Of a DNA stretch of 64,000 bases, positions 42,137-51,533 are shown one piece after another. The stretch's first letter is position 1, and each line of letters begins with the position of its first letter. The DNA lies in NCBI RefSeq assembly GCF_900112765.1, contig NZ_FOMZ01000011.1:62001-126000 (forward strand). The letters are read 5' to 3'. The notes below the pieces were generated by a model. That model had not been told where the DNA came from. It worked only from the letters and a program-made list of their open reading frames with translations, and made no database searches. A program made the position numbers and the translations under genes. The DNA is from Actinopolyspora alba. GTDB taxonomy: Bacteria; Actinomycetota; Actinomycetes; Mycobacteriales; Pseudonocardiaceae.

Positions 42137-43141
42137 GTGATCGACGGGAGTAAGGGCAGTGAACCGGGCGAACGGGGCATGGCCGGGATCGAATCGGGAA
42201 TGAGCACCGCCGAGAACTACCGGAGGTTCGGCGTGGCGGTGGCCGAGAAGTCCCCGCAGTACGGCGCGCTCGCCGAGGCGGTCGCCTCCGACGCGGAGAT
42301 CCTGGGACTGCTGGAGACGCTGCCGAGTGAGAAACGCCAACCGAACCTGCTGTTCGCCGCCGCCCGGTACCTGCTCGGTCGCCCCGCCGATTCCGAAACG
42401 CTGCGTGAGCTGGTGCGGGAGCGTGCTGCGGAACTGACCTCGGTACTGCTGGCCAGGCGCACCCAGACCAACGAGGCGGGGCGGTGCGCCACACTGCTTC
42501 CCGCGCTGGCTCGGCTCACGGAACCGCTGGCGTTGTTGGAGGTCGGTGCTTCGGCCGGGCTGAACCTGTTGCCCGATCTCTACTCGTACGATTTCGCCGG
42601 GCACCGCGTGACCGGTACCGAGCCCGAAGCACCGACGCTGCGCTGCCGTCCCATCGGGCCGGTTCCGCTGCCCGGCAGGGTCCCGACCGTCGCGTGGCGC
42701 GCGGGTCTCGACACCGCCCCGCTCGACGCGGCGGACGACGATCACGCGAACTGGCTGGAATGCCTGCTGTGGCCGGGGGAGACCGAGCGGCGGGACCGGC
42801 TGCGCGCGGCGTTGCGCCTCGCGGCGCGGCACCAACCAGTGGTCCACCGGGGTGATCTCCTCGACGATCTAGGGCGGATCGCCGCGAGCGCACCGAGCGA
42901 GGCCACCCTGGTGGTGTATCACTCGGCGGTGCTGGCCTACGCCCCCGAATCCGTTCGTCGCGAGTTCGCCGCCGCCGTGCGGGAGCTCGGTGCGGTGTGG
43001 CTCTCCAACGAAGCCGCCGGGGTGATCGGCCCCGCTGATGCCTCCGGCGGTCCGGAGAACTCGTTCGTTCTGGCACGGGACGGGCACGAGACGCTGGCCA
43101 CGACCGACTCGCACGGTGCCTGGATTCGGTGGCGTTCCTGA
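42137..43141 (+). CDS. DUF2332 family protein
   Basis: Protein of up to 334 residues that matches DUF2332 as I know it: NYRRFGVAVAEKSPQYGALAEAVA at the start, LLARRTQTNEAGRCATLLPAL, LALLEVGASAGLNLLPDLYSYD and VVYHSAVLAYAPESVRREF. The LEVGASAGLNL segment resembles a Rossmann-type SAM motif, so a methyltransferase fold is plausible but unproven. Start may be GTG 42137 or ATG 42200 (MSTAENYRRFG), which corresponds better to the conserved beginning. Confidence 0.82.
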   Translation: MIDGSKGSEPGERGMAGIESGMSTAENYRRFGVAVAEKSPQYGALAEAVASDAEILGLLETLPSEKRQPNLLFAAARYLLGRPADSETLRELVRERAAELTSVLLARRTQTNEAGRCATLLPALARLTEPLALLEVGASAGLNLLPDLYSYDFAGHRVTGTEPEAPTLRCRPIGPVPLPGRVPTVAWRAGLDTAPLDAADDDHANWLECLLWPGETERRDRLRAALRLAARHQPVVHRGDLLDDLGRIAASAPSEATLVVYHSAVLAYAPESVRREFAAAVRELGAVWLSNEAAGVIGPADASGGPENSFVLARDGHETLATTDSHGAWIRWRS

Positions 43142-43186
43142 TTGGAGTTTTCCGGTCGGGTTGTCGGGTCGCTCGCTCGGCGGAAC

Positions 43187-43274
43187 CTCTCGCACGGCTC
43201 TCGCTGCGGGGAGGCCCGACATCGGGTAGCGGCCTACACAACGTCGGGCCTTCCTCGCGAGAGCCGCACGGGAG
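43187..43274. repeat. dispersed hairpin repeat, copy C
   Basis: The left arm, with CGCACGGCTCTCGC and GGCCCGAC, pairs with the right arm GTCGGGCC and GCGAGAGCCGCACGG, giving a ~30-bp imperfect stem. The loop contains ATCGGGTAG and GTAGCGGCCTAC. It shares CCCGACATCGGGTAG and TCCTCGCGAGAGCCGCACG with copy B. It lies 45 bp after the DUF2332 stop, a plausible terminator position. Confidence 0.7.
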
Positions 43275-43572
43275 AACCCGCGGCTGGTCGCGTTGGTAAC
43301 GTGGCTTTCGACGTGTCGGAACCGACAATGCCCCACCCCTGTCGACAACACGACAGGAAAGCATCAGTGAGGTCCGGCGGCACCCCAGGGGGGCGAAACT
43401 CCGCTGTGGCGTCGAGAAACTCGAAATCATTCGAGTGAACAGGTTTCGGGAGGGAATATTCCACGCGATTTCGCTGCCGGGGATCGAGTGTAAGACATTT
43501 CGGTTCATCCCATCATTGGCTCTGTCTTATGGCCGTTACGCCTGGTTGTTCGGAAATTGCTCCGAAAGTGTC

Positions 43573-43595
43573 TATAGTTTTCGGGAGCGCTCCCA
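43573..43595 (+). promoter_or_regulatory. promoter with CebR-like operator
   Basis: CGGGAGCGCTCCCA (43582-43595) differs at one position from the CebR operator TGGGAGCGCTCCCA of Streptomyces. It sits directly after a -10-like TATAGT (43573-43578), about 100 bp before the DUF4360 start, where a bound LacI-type repressor would block initiation. The rest of the 43275-43697 gap is relatively AT-rich and holds no supported gene. Confidence 0.65.
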
Positions 43596-43697
43596 TAAAC
43601 TCGTTGCCGGTCGTTTTCCGAAATGGATCGGCCAGTTGTCCGCGTAGCGGAAACGAACAGCAAGTGTGGCTTTTGCCTCCCGAACAGGAGAAACGAG

Positions 43698-44330
43698 ATG
43701 CTCAACGGTTTGATCGCGTCCGGAATGGCGCTGTCCACTCTTCTCGTGCCGACCTCGGGCCCGTTCGACTCCCCACCTTCGGACGAGGTCGTCATCGACG
43801 TCGCCACCGTGAACGGTTCCGGATGTCCCGAAGGCACGGCGGACGTGGCCGTATCGCCCGACAACAAGGCCTTCACCGTCACCTACAGCGACTATCTGGC
43901 AGAGGTGGGGCCCGACGCGGATCCCACGGCCTTCCGAAAGAACTGCCAGCTCAATCTGGTCGTGCACGTTCCCCAGGGGCTCACCTACGGGATAGCCCGG
44001 GCCGACTACCGCGGATTCGCCCACCTCGCGGAAGGAGCCACCGGTACTCAGCAAGCCAGTTACTACTTCCAGGGTGATTCCCGGACCACGCATTCCAGCA
44101 AGACGTTCGAGGGATCCTACAGCGACAACTGGCAGGTCACCGACGAGACCGAGATCGCCGACATCGTTTACAAGCCCTGCGGTGTACAGCGCAACTTCAA
44201 CATCAACACCGAATTGCGGGTGGACGCGGGGGACTCGGACTCCGGCGAGACCAGCTTCATGACGATGGATTCGACCGACGGAAGTATCGAGACCACCTAC
44301 CACTTCGCCTGGAAGGAGTGTTCCTCCTGA
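43698..44330 (+). CDS. DUF4360 secreted protein
   Basis: Protein of 210 residues. The N-terminus MLNGLIASGMALSTLLVPTSG is a weak signal-like hydrophobic stretch. The body shows the DUF4360 pattern: VNGSGCPEGTADVAVSPDNKAFTVTYSDY, KNCQLNLVVHVPQGLTYGIARADYRGFAHL, and four Cys that could form two disulphides. AGGAG lies 7 nt before ATG 43698. The CebR-like box upstream suggests control by cello-oligosaccharides, so a role in extracellular polysaccharide use is inferred. It has no enzyme motif. Confidence 0.85.
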   Translation: MLNGLIASGMALSTLLVPTSGPFDSPPSDEVVIDVATVNGSGCPEGTADVAVSPDNKAFTVTYSDYLAEVGPDADPTAFRKNCQLNLVVHVPQGLTYGIARADYRGFAHLAEGATGTQQASYYFQGDSRTTHSSKTFEGSYSDNWQVTDETEIADIVYKPCGVQRNFNINTELRVDAGDSDSGETSFMTMDSTDGSIETTYHFAWKECSS

Positions 44331-44647
44331 ATCGAGGTCGCTGATCGGCCGGGGTTTTCTCATGATTCCCGAGAGCACTCGGTAGGTGGCAACTCCGGTC
44401 GAACACCGCCACCGCCCCACAGCGAACGACCGGGTACCGCTCCGACTCGGGTAGGCCCGGTCGGGGAGTCCCGGTAGGGGAGAGGCATGGCGGAAGCAGT
44501 GCGGCCACGACCGGGTGCGGGGCCTGCCTGGACGGCGGTCCACGGATGGGCGCCGCTACCCGGTCGTTGAGCTATTCGGAAGTCCTGGTCACTCCTGACA
44601 ACGGGAGCGCGTGTCCGACCGACGATCGACCGAGTCTTCGGAGACGG
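44331..44647. other. 317-bp gap between convergent genes
   Basis: This stretch separates the ends of the DUF4360 and mannosidase genes. A small CCGAG/CTCGG hairpin lies at 44369-44382, and GGCCGGGGTTTTCT at 44347-44360. No gene is supported. Confidence 0.4.
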
Positions 44648-47600
44648 TCACGCCCACGCCAGCCGCAGCGTGCGGATCTCGAACGGGCGCAGCGTCAGCC
44701 GGAACCCCGTTGGGGCGTGTTCGATCTCCCCGTCGGCCCACGGTCGTTCCAGCAGATCGGTCGCCCGCACGCTCACCGGGGCGAAACCGGTGGTGACCCG
44801 GCTCGTGGCGCGGCCACCCGAGGATTCGTACAGTCGCACCACCACGTCTCCGGAACCGTCCTCGGCCAACTTCACCGCTTCGAGGACCACGGCGGGGTTG
44901 TCACTGGTGACCAGCGGTTCCACCGGCGAGTCACCGTGCACGGTTCGGGAGGGCAGATTGAGGCGGTAGCCCTCCCGAACCGCGGCACCGATATCGGCTC
45001 CCGGGACGAGGACGTGTCGGAAACGGTGCGTCCCCTGGTCGGCGTCCGGGTCGGGAAACCGCGGGGCGCGCAGCAGCGAGGCCCGCACGGTCGTCGCGGT
45101 ACCACCGCTGTTCTTGGCCCAGCGGGTCACGTCGTGGCCGTAAGTCGTGTCGTTGGCCAGAGCCACGCCGTATCCCGCCTCACCCACGTGGACCCAGCGG
45201 TGGGCACACGTCTCGAACTTGGCCGCGTCCCAGCTGGTGTTCTCGTGAATCGGCCGGTACAGATGTCCGAACTGGGTCTCGGCCGCCATGCGATCGGTGT
45301 GCACGTCCACCGGAAAGGCGAGTTTGAGCAGCGTCTCGGACTCGTGCCAGTCGACCTCGGTGTCGATCTCCAGTCGCGCGGCGCCGCCCCGCAGCGTCAA
45401 CTCCTGGGTGATCCGCGAGTCGGAGAAGGAACGCACCACGTGCACCGAGACGCGATCCGCGGCGTTCTGTCGCACCGCCACTTCCTCGGCATCCAGCAGT
45501 TCGGTGACGTTGTTGCGGTAGAAGGCGTCCACGTCCCAGGCGTCCCACCGGTTCGGCAGGTCCGGATGCGCCCTCGGCACGTTGCCCGCCGAGCCCTCGG
45601 GGACGAGCTCGCGGTCGGCTGCCGGGTCGTACAGCGATGTGACGGTGCCCCGACGGTCGATCGTGACCCGCAGCGATTCGTTGCGCAGCACGAACCCCTC
45701 GTCCGTTTCGGACAGTTCCACGAACGTGACCGGTGCGGCCGACGGTGCCGCACCGCCCGCCGGAATACCGTCGCGCTCGTGCGGAGCACCGTTGAACACC
45801 AGCGGCGTCGATCCCGAACCCGCCAACTCTCGCTGCGCCCGATCGATGATCTCGGCCAACTCGTTCCGGACGAGTTCGTGCTCCCGCTCCGCCTCGTGGT
45901 GCACCCAGGCGATGGACGAGCCGGGCAGGACGTCGTGGAACTGGTTGCGCAGCACGGCCTTCCAGAGTCGGTCCAGCCGCTCGTGCGGATAGGGGAGACC
46001 GTGGTACACGTTCGCCGTCGCCGCCCACAGCTCGGCCTCGCGCAGCAGGTGCTCGTTGCGTCGGTTCCCCCGTTTGGTGCCCGCCTGGCTGGTGTAGGTG
46101 CCGCGGTGGAACTCCAGGTACAGTTCACCGACCCATACGGGCGGCTCCGTGTACTCCGCGCGAGCCTCGCGGACGAACTCGGCGGGGGACTCGACGGTGA
46201 CTCGTGGTGATCCTTCCAGATCGGACAGTCGCCCGGCGCGTTCCAGCATCTCGCGGGTGGGACCGCCACCCCCGTCGCCCCAGCCGAACGGGACCAGCGA
46301 GCGATTCGCCCCGCCCTTCTCGGCGAAGTTGGCCGAGGCGTGCGCCAGTTCGGCCGCGGACAGCTCGGAGTCGTAGACGTCCACCGGCGGCAGGTGGGTG
46401 AGGATTCTGGTGCCGTCGATGCCTTCCCAGTGGAAGGTGTGATGCGGGAACTCGTTCGTCTGGTTCCAGGCGACCTTCTGGCCCAGGAACCAGCTCGAAC
46501 CCGACAGGGCGATCAGCTGCGGCAGCGCCGCGCTGTAACCGAACGAGTCGGGCAGCCACACCTCGTCGGTCTCCACACCGAACTCGTCCAGGAAGAACCG
46601 CTTGCCGTGCACCAGCTGCCGCGCCATCGCCTCACCACCGGGCATGTTCGTGTCGGCCTCGACCCACATGCCGCCGACGGGGACGAACCTCCCCGCGGCC
46701 ACCTCGGACCGAACTCGTCGGTGGAGCCGCGGATAGTGCCGCTCGAGCCAGGCGAACTGCTGTGCCTGGGACATGGCGAAGACGAACTCCGGGTGTTCCT
46801 CCAGCAGCCCGAGCACGTTCGACACCGTCCTGGCCACTTTGCGCACGGTCTCGCGGAACGGCCACAGCCACGCCGAGTCGATGTGCGCGTGGCCGACCGC
46901 AGACACGCGATGCGCGCTGGCGTGCGCCGGTTTCCGCAGCACCGGGGTCAGCACCTCGCGCGCGCGGTCCGCGCTACCGCTCACGTCGCGCGGGTCCACC
47001 GCGTCCAAGCAGCGGTCGAGGGAGCGCAGTATCTCCCAACGCCGTGGATCGTCCGTGCTCAGCTGCCGCATGAGCTGGTCGAGCACTTCGATGTCGTGGA
47101 CCAGCTGCTCGACGCGGTTGTCGAAGATGGTCAGCTCGGCACGCTCGACGCGGTACAGCGGTTCCGTGGCCGCGGTGTCCGGATCGCCCAGTTCGGTGGG
47201 GGTGAACGAATGATCGCCGAGGAACACCGGATTCGCCGCCGCTTCCACGTGAAACTCCACCGGCTCACCCCCGGCGACGGCCTCGCTCACGCGTACCCAC
47301 TCGTTGCGTGGGTTCAGCCCCTTCACGATCGAACCGTCCGGTCGGTACACCAGTCCTTCGCACTGGAAGCCCGGTCGTCGGTGGTCGAACCCCGGGTCGA
47401 ACACGAGCTCCACGGCACGTCCTGCCCATTCGGTGGGGACCTCCCCGCGCAGCCGGAACCAGGTGGTGCTCCACGGCGGACCCCAGCGGTCGCCCACCTC
47501 CGCCCCGCGGTACTCCCCGGACGAACCGCTGTTCGCGACCGGTACCGGTGCGCTCGTGCCGTGCCAGGTGTCCAGCGTGACCGGTGCGGCCTCCGGTCGA

Positions 47601-47671
47601 ACAGCCGGCCGGACGCGGTCGCGCAACATCCGGTCGATCCGTTCCTCGGTCAGTTTCCCGTCGTCGTGCAC
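44648..47671 (-). CDS. GH38 alpha-mannosidase
   Basis: Protein of 1007 residues that hydrolyses terminal alpha-mannose residues. An N-terminal beta-domain is followed by the GH38 catalytic domain with AVGHAHIDSAWLWPFRET (zinc ligands H-x-H-x-D, near residue 265) and EVWLPDSFGYSAALPQL, whose Asp (near 380) is the nucleophile. The middle (HDVLPGSSIAWVH) and C-terminal beta-sandwich domains are complete. There is no signal peptide, so it is probably cytoplasmic and acts on imported oligosaccharides or glycans in turnover. GTG 47671 is the only sensible start, but its ribosome site (AGCAGG) is modest. Confidence 0.93.
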   Translation of the reverse strand: MHDDGKLTEERIDRMLRDRVRPAVRPEAAPVTLDTWHGTSAPVPVANSGSSGEYRGAEVGDRWGPPWSTTWFRLRGEVPTEWAGRAVELVFDPGFDHRRPGFQCEGLVYRPDGSIVKGLNPRNEWVRVSEAVAGGEPVEFHVEAAANPVFLGDHSFTPTELGDPDTAATEPLYRVERAELTIFDNRVEQLVHDIEVLDQLMRQLSTDDPRRWEILRSLDRCLDAVDPRDVSGSADRAREVLTPVLRKPAHASAHRVSAVGHAHIDSAWLWPFRETVRKVARTVSNVLGLLEEHPEFVFAMSQAQQFAWLERHYPRLHRRVRSEVAAGRFVPVGGMWVEADTNMPGGEAMARQLVHGKRFFLDEFGVETDEVWLPDSFGYSAALPQLIALSGSSWFLGQKVAWNQTNEFPHHTFHWEGIDGTRILTHLPPVDVYDSELSAAELAHASANFAEKGGANRSLVPFGWGDGGGGPTREMLERAGRLSDLEGSPRVTVESPAEFVREARAEYTEPPVWVGELYLEFHRGTYTSQAGTKRGNRRNEHLLREAELWAATANVYHGLPYPHERLDRLWKAVLRNQFHDVLPGSSIAWVHHEAEREHELVRNELAEIIDRAQRELAGSGSTPLVFNGAPHERDGIPAGGAAPSAAPVTFVELSETDEGFVLRNESLRVTIDRRGTVTSLYDPAADRELVPEGSAGNVPRAHPDLPNRWDAWDVDAFYRNNVTELLDAEEVAVRQNAADRVSVHVVRSFSDSRITQELTLRGGAARLEIDTEVDWHESETLLKLAFPVDVHTDRMAAETQFGHLYRPIHENTSWDAAKFETCAHRWVHVGEAGYGVALANDTTYGHDVTRWAKNSGGTATTVRASLLRAPRFPDPDADQGTHRFRHVLVPGADIGAAVREGYRLNLPSRTVHGDSPVEPLVTSDNPAVVLEAVKLAEDGSGDVVVRLYESSGGRATSRVTTGFAPVSVRATDLLERPWADGEIEHAPTGFRLTLRPFEIRTLRLAWA

Positions 47672-47888
47672 CTGCTGCTCATTCCTCGTTGGCGGGGCGG
47701 TTGTTCCCGTGCTGCGCGTTCACTCGGAAGCGACGATCGTGTCCCCACGGAGCATCCTCGTAAGGCAGCGGGCGCCGGTTCCCACCCGGTCGGTGCTCGG
47801 CCCTGTGCGAGGAAGTGACCACCGATCGACGTCCGGGACGGGAGCTCGTGCTCGTTTCCGGTGACAGTCTCGCTCAGGGGAGGTAGTC

Positions 47889-48356
47889 GTGTCGGAGGAG
47901 TACCACGTCGTCGTGGGAGTCGACGGTTCGCTCGGTTCCGAACAGGCACTGCGCTGGGCGTTGTGGCACGCGGAGCTCGTCGGCGATTCGGTCGTCGTGG
48001 CGGTGCGCGGTTGGGATTATCCCGAGCTGTACGACAGACCGGTGGCCGGGCCCGAGGCGGTGGCCCACCGCACGGCGGCGGCGTTGGACGAGACGATCGC
48101 GCGGCTCGTTCCGGGGAACTGCTCGGTTCCGGTGCGTCGGGAGGTCGTCTACGGCCACCCCGCCAAAGCGTTGCTGGACGTGGTGCGCCGGGTCCACGCC
48201 GATCTGCTCGTGGTCGGCAGCAGGGGATCGGGCGGTTTCGCGACCGCCCTGCTGGGATCGGTGGCCCAGTACTGCGTGCGGCACGCGCACTGCCCCGTGC
48301 TCGTGGCGCGGGGAGAACCCGACGGTAGTTCGGCTCCGTCGGGTGCCGAGTCGTGA
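47889..48356 (+). CDS. universal stress protein (single domain)
   Basis: Protein of 155 residues of the ATP-binding Usp group. N-terminal VVVGVDGS and the C-terminal nucleotide motif VGSRGSGGFATALLGSVAQYCVRHAHCPVLV (G-x2-G-x9-GS) are intact. Start GTG 47889 has GGGGAGG upstream. It is divergent from the mannosidase and convergent with the nitroreductase gene. Together with the following genes it forms a block resembling a dormancy/hypoxia regulon. Confidence 0.94.
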   Translation: MSEEYHVVVGVDGSLGSEQALRWALWHAELVGDSVVVAVRGWDYPELYDRPVAGPEAVAHRTAAALDETIARLVPGNCSVPVRREVVYGHPAKALLDVVRRVHADLLVVGSRGSGGFATALLGSVAQYCVRHAHCPVLVARGEPDGSSAPSGAES

Positions 48357-48390
48357 GCACCGAGATGTCCAGCGGTGCTGGCTCCGCGGG

Positions 48391-49371
48391 CTACAGCAAC
48401 AGCTCGCGCGGCTCGTGTCGCGGTGTCGGTGCGGTTCGCGAACCGTGGCCGACTCGGAGCAACGCCTGGGGGCGCAGGCTTTCCCCGAGCATCCGCCGCA
48501 GTTCCTCCCTGGTCTCGTCGATCTCGATCACCTGCGACATCAGGGAGGCCACCAGGCCGTTGGCAGTGGCCGTCAGCAGCATTCGTTGTAGTGCCTGTCC
48601 CGCTCGCAGCTCCGCCGCTCGACCCTCGTGGTAGGAACAGACGACCAGCAGCAGCGGATCGTACTCGAAGTCCTTGCCCGGCACGCGCGGTTCCGCCTTG
48701 CCCGCCGAGTAGTCCCGCAGCACCCACTGGTCCTGTGCCTCCCGTTCGGGCCCCGCCGCCGAGGCGGGCACCCCCTCGCTGACCTCGGCGGCGTGTCCGG
48801 TCCATTCGGCCAGTTCCTCCCGGAACCGCGGATCGGCCAGCTGCGCCCGATGCGCGCGGTGGACCATGCCCTCCAGTCTCCCCAGCTCGCCACGTTCCAC
48901 GATGTGCAGCCAGCACCCCTCCCGCTCCACCGATTCGAGCAGCGAGTGCCGCTGCTCCACGGGTACCGGGGTTTCCCGGAAGGGACGTCTGTTCGTGTGC
49001 CGATCGGCGATCGCCCGGTACAGCACCCGCTGCTGCGGTGACATGTTCGAAGAGCCCCCGCCGCGTATCTCGGCCAGGACCGATTCCGCACCGGTGCTGG
49101 GCAGCAGGGTCACGACCGGGCTGATTCCCTCGTGCTCCAGGGCGAGCCGCATGTTCAGCAGCGCCGCGCCACAGCCGATCCGCAGTTCCCGCTCCCGTGG
49201 ATCGGTGGCGGGCAGCCGCGCTCGTGGATCGTAGTGCAGTTCGATCGAATGGGGCAGCAGCCGGAATCGCCACGGTTGTCGGTTGTGCAGCGAAGGGGCC
49301 TCGCCCGCGATCCGGACCACTTCCTCGGCCTGTTCGGTGGACAGTCCCAGCGTCGGTGTGAACTCCGCCAT
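48391..49371 (-). CDS. Acg-type nitroreductase family protein
   Basis: Protein of 326 residues. The N-terminal APSLHNRQPWRFRL and CGAALLNMRLALEHEG, the central DRHTNRRPF, and the C-terminal GQALQRMLLTATANGLVASLMSQVIE fit the Acg (Rv2032) branch of FMN-binding nitroreductases. Mycobacterial Acg binds FMN but lacks reductase activity and may sequester flavin. Start ATG 49371 has GGAGGTG upstream. It follows the two-domain stress protein gene by 37 bp on the same strand. Confidence 0.88.
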   Translation of the reverse strand: MAEFTPTLGLSTEQAEEVVRIAGEAPSLHNRQPWRFRLLPHSIELHYDPRARLPATDPRERELRIGCGAALLNMRLALEHEGISPVVTLLPSTGAESVLAEIRGGGSSNMSPQQRVLYRAIADRHTNRRPFRETPVPVEQRHSLLESVEREGCWLHIVERGELGRLEGMVHRAHRAQLADPRFREELAEWTGHAAEVSEGVPASAAGPEREAQDQWVLRDYSAGKAEPRVPGKDFEYDPLLLVVCSYHEGRAAELRAGQALQRMLLTATANGLVASLMSQVIEIDETREELRRMLGESLRPQALLRVGHGSRTAPTPRHEPRELLL

Positions 49372-49408
49372 GTCCGTCACACCTCCCGGGGCGGATCGTT
49401 CCGTCGCA

Positions 49409-50239
49409 TCACTCCTGCTCACCGGCCTCTGGAACCATCGCCACGGGGCAGGAGGCCCGGTGCAGCACACCCCGGGCCACCGAGCCCAGCATGAGCCCGC
49501 TGAAACCACCGCCCCCGCGACGGCCCACCACGACCAGGCCCGCACCTTTGGAGAGTTCGAGCAGGGCGGTCACCGGATGCTTCTCCACGTCGATGCGGCG
49601 CGCCGTCACCTCCGGAAACCACGCGCCCCAGCGCTCCAGTCGTTTCGCGAGGTCGTGTTCGACCCGTCCGGAGGGGGATTCCCGCCGTGACGTCGGCTGC
49701 CGAGTCCGCGAGTTCCGGGACATCGCTCGCATCACCAGCAGCTCCGAGGCCCGATTCCGCGCGCGGGTGAAGCCGAACTCCAACGCGGCCTCGCTCCGCG
49801 CCGAGTCGTCGACCCCCACCACGACCTCGTCGCGGTGTTCGCTCTCGTCACCCCGGACAACCACGATCGGGCACCTGGTTCGTCGCGCCACCCCCACGCT
49901 GACCGAACCGAGCAGCGCGTCCGCCACCGGGCCGTACCCTCGCGAACCGAGCACCAGGAGATCAGCTGTCGAGGAACGTCGCACCAGCTCCTCGATCGGG
50001 TGTCCCTCGGCGACCTCGTGGCTCACCTCCAGCGAGGGCTGCGCCTCGCCGCACCTCCCGGCGATGTCGGCGACGGCCTCTCGGGCGTAGCTCTCCCGAG
50101 CCGGATCGTCGTTGATCAGCACGATGGTCAGGGAGGCTCCGGTGTGCCGCCGGGCCTCCGCTGTGGCCCAGTCGGCTGCTCGTAGTGCGGAATCCGAGCC
50201 GTCCACCCCGACGACGATGTCGTATCGCGAGGTGTCCAT
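49409..50239 (-). CDS. universal stress protein (tandem domains)
   Basis: Protein of 276 residues with two Usp domains. Domain 1 (1-140) has IVVGVDGSDSALRAADWA and LGSRGYGPVADALLGSVSVGVARRTRCPIVVV. Domain 2 (143-272) has VVVGVDDSARSEAALEFGF and VGRRGGGGFSGLMLGSVARGVLHRASCPVAMV. Both nucleotide motifs look intact. It is the first gene of a pair with the Acg-like nitroreductase and diverges from a second nitroreductase across 208 bp. Mycobacterial homologues such as Rv2005c are induced in hypoxia. Confidence 0.94.
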   Translation of the reverse strand: MDTSRYDIVVGVDGSDSALRAADWATAEARRHTGASLTIVLINDDPARESYAREAVADIAGRCGEAQPSLEVSHEVAEGHPIEELVRRSSTADLLVLGSRGYGPVADALLGSVSVGVARRTRCPIVVVRGDESEHRDEVVVGVDDSARSEAALEFGFTRARNRASELLVMRAMSRNSRTRQPTSRRESPSGRVEHDLAKRLERWGAWFPEVTARRIDVEKHPVTALLELSKGAGLVVVGRRGGGGFSGLMLGSVARGVLHRASCPVAMVPEAGEQE

Positions 50240-50447
50240 GGCAAGCCCCTTGTCCGAGGATCAGGGTTGTCGACGCTTCATCCGTTCCAGATTGCCCCTC
50301 GGTCGTGCAGATCGCAGTGCCGAAGCCGCGTCCGGGGCCCGACGCTGTCGCCTCCGGCCCGCGAGTCCTTTCGGCTCTTTCCTGTACGTGTGGCGCAGAG
50401 CTGTTCGAGGGACAACACGGGTCGTAGAGTGTGGGTGGGGTGCCTGT

Positions 50448-51434
50448 ATGACCGGTAAGAGTGAGCCCGCGACAGCCACGATGCGTTCCGCGCTGGTCGT
50501 GGCCTGCCGAGCACCTTCGTTGCACAACATCCAGCCCTGGCGCTGGGTGATCGGACCGCGTTCGGTTCACCTGTATCTGGATCGTTCCCGTGTCTCGCCC
50601 GTGCTCGATCCCACGGGGGAGCAATCGGTGATCAGTTGTGGTGCGGCGCTTTACCAGGCTCGTGTCGGTTTCGCCGCCGAGGGGTGGCGGGCGCTGGTCC
50701 ATCGCCTGCCCAATCCGGACCAGCCCGACCACCTGGCTTCGATCGAGTTCAGCAGGCTCGCCGACATCGACTCCGAGGCCGTGGTGCTGGCGGGGCTGGC
50801 CGCTCGACGTCGTACGGACCGCAGACCTTTCCTGCCCGAGCCCGTTCCTCCGGAGTTGTTGCGGGAGTTGCGGGAGGCCGCGGCCGCCAAGGACTGCGTG
50901 CTCGATTTCGTGCTGTCGGATCCGGCCAGGCAGCAGCTGTCCTACGCCATCCGCCAGGCGGGCAGGGCACGCGAGGACGATCCGGAGTACCGCCACGAGC
51001 TCGCGAAGTGGTCGACACGTCATGTGAGTTCGGACGGGGTGCCCGCTCGCCACATCCCCGAGGTTCATGCGCCGAGTGCCTTCGAACGGGATTTCGGTGC
51101 CGGTGAGTTGTCGATCCCGGTGCTCGACGACGGTGCGGAACTGGCGTTGTTGTACACGCTGGAGGACACCCGCGAAAGCGAGTTGCTCTCGGGTGAGGTG
51201 TTGGGCGAAGTGACGCTGTCCGTGGCCCGTGAGGGGCTGGTCAGCTGCGTGCTGAGTCAGTTCGGTGAGGTGTTCTCCGCCCGTGAGTTCGTACGTGACC
51301 AGGTGCTCGGTGGTACGGGAATTCCCAGATTCGTGCTGCGGCTGGGATGGCCGATCACCGAGCGGTTCCCCGCGCCGCCCACGCCGCGCCGACCGATCGC
51401 GGAGTGCGTGGAGAACCTGTTCCCGAACTACTGA
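50448..51434 (+). CDS. Acg-type nitroreductase family protein (second copy)
   Basis: Protein of 328 residues with APSLHNIQPWRWVIGP, CGAALYQARVGFAAEGW, RRRTDRRPF and a C-terminal half matching the Acg pattern (LGEVTLSVAREGLVSCVLSQFGEVF, VLRLGWP). It is a clear but divergent paralogue of the gene at 48391. ATG 50448 is preceded by GGGG at fitting distance; upstream extension to 50112 overlaps the opposite stress-protein gene and is not real. No confident DosR box was found in the divergent gap. Confidence 0.88.
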   Translation: MTGKSEPATATMRSALVVACRAPSLHNIQPWRWVIGPRSVHLYLDRSRVSPVLDPTGEQSVISCGAALYQARVGFAAEGWRALVHRLPNPDQPDHLASIEFSRLADIDSEAVVLAGLAARRRTDRRPFLPEPVPPELLRELREAAAAKDCVLDFVLSDPARQQLSYAIRQAGRAREDDPEYRHELAKWSTRHVSSDGVPARHIPEVHAPSAFERDFGAGELSIPVLDDGAELALLYTLEDTRESELLSGEVLGEVTLSVAREGLVSCVLSQFGEVFSAREFVRDQVLGGTGIPRFVLRLGWPITERFPAPPTPRRPIAECVENLFPNY

Positions 51435-51471
51435 TCACTCGGGGTCGGTCGGGCGAAGCGCGGCCGGACGG

Positions 51472-51497
51472 TTCCCGGATGCTCTCGTTCCCGGGAA
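51472..51497. terminator. hairpin between convergent genes
   Basis: TTCCCGG pairs with CCGGGAA around a 12-nt loop in the 99-bp gap between the nitroreductase and GH65 stops. It is suitable as a shared terminator. Confidence 0.55.
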
Positions 51498-51533
51498 TCG
51501 CCCTCCGCGTCGGATCACGGAAACGGATAATTT

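Noticed and set aside
44546-46210. 554-residue plus-strand frame
   Set aside because: Antisense of the GH38 mannosidase, which has intact catalytic motifs.
50240-50447. DosR box in the divergent gap of the stress-protein and nitroreductase genes
   Set aside because: Only partial matches such as GAGTCCTTTCGGCTC were found; they are too far from the GGGACTWWAGTCCC consensus.
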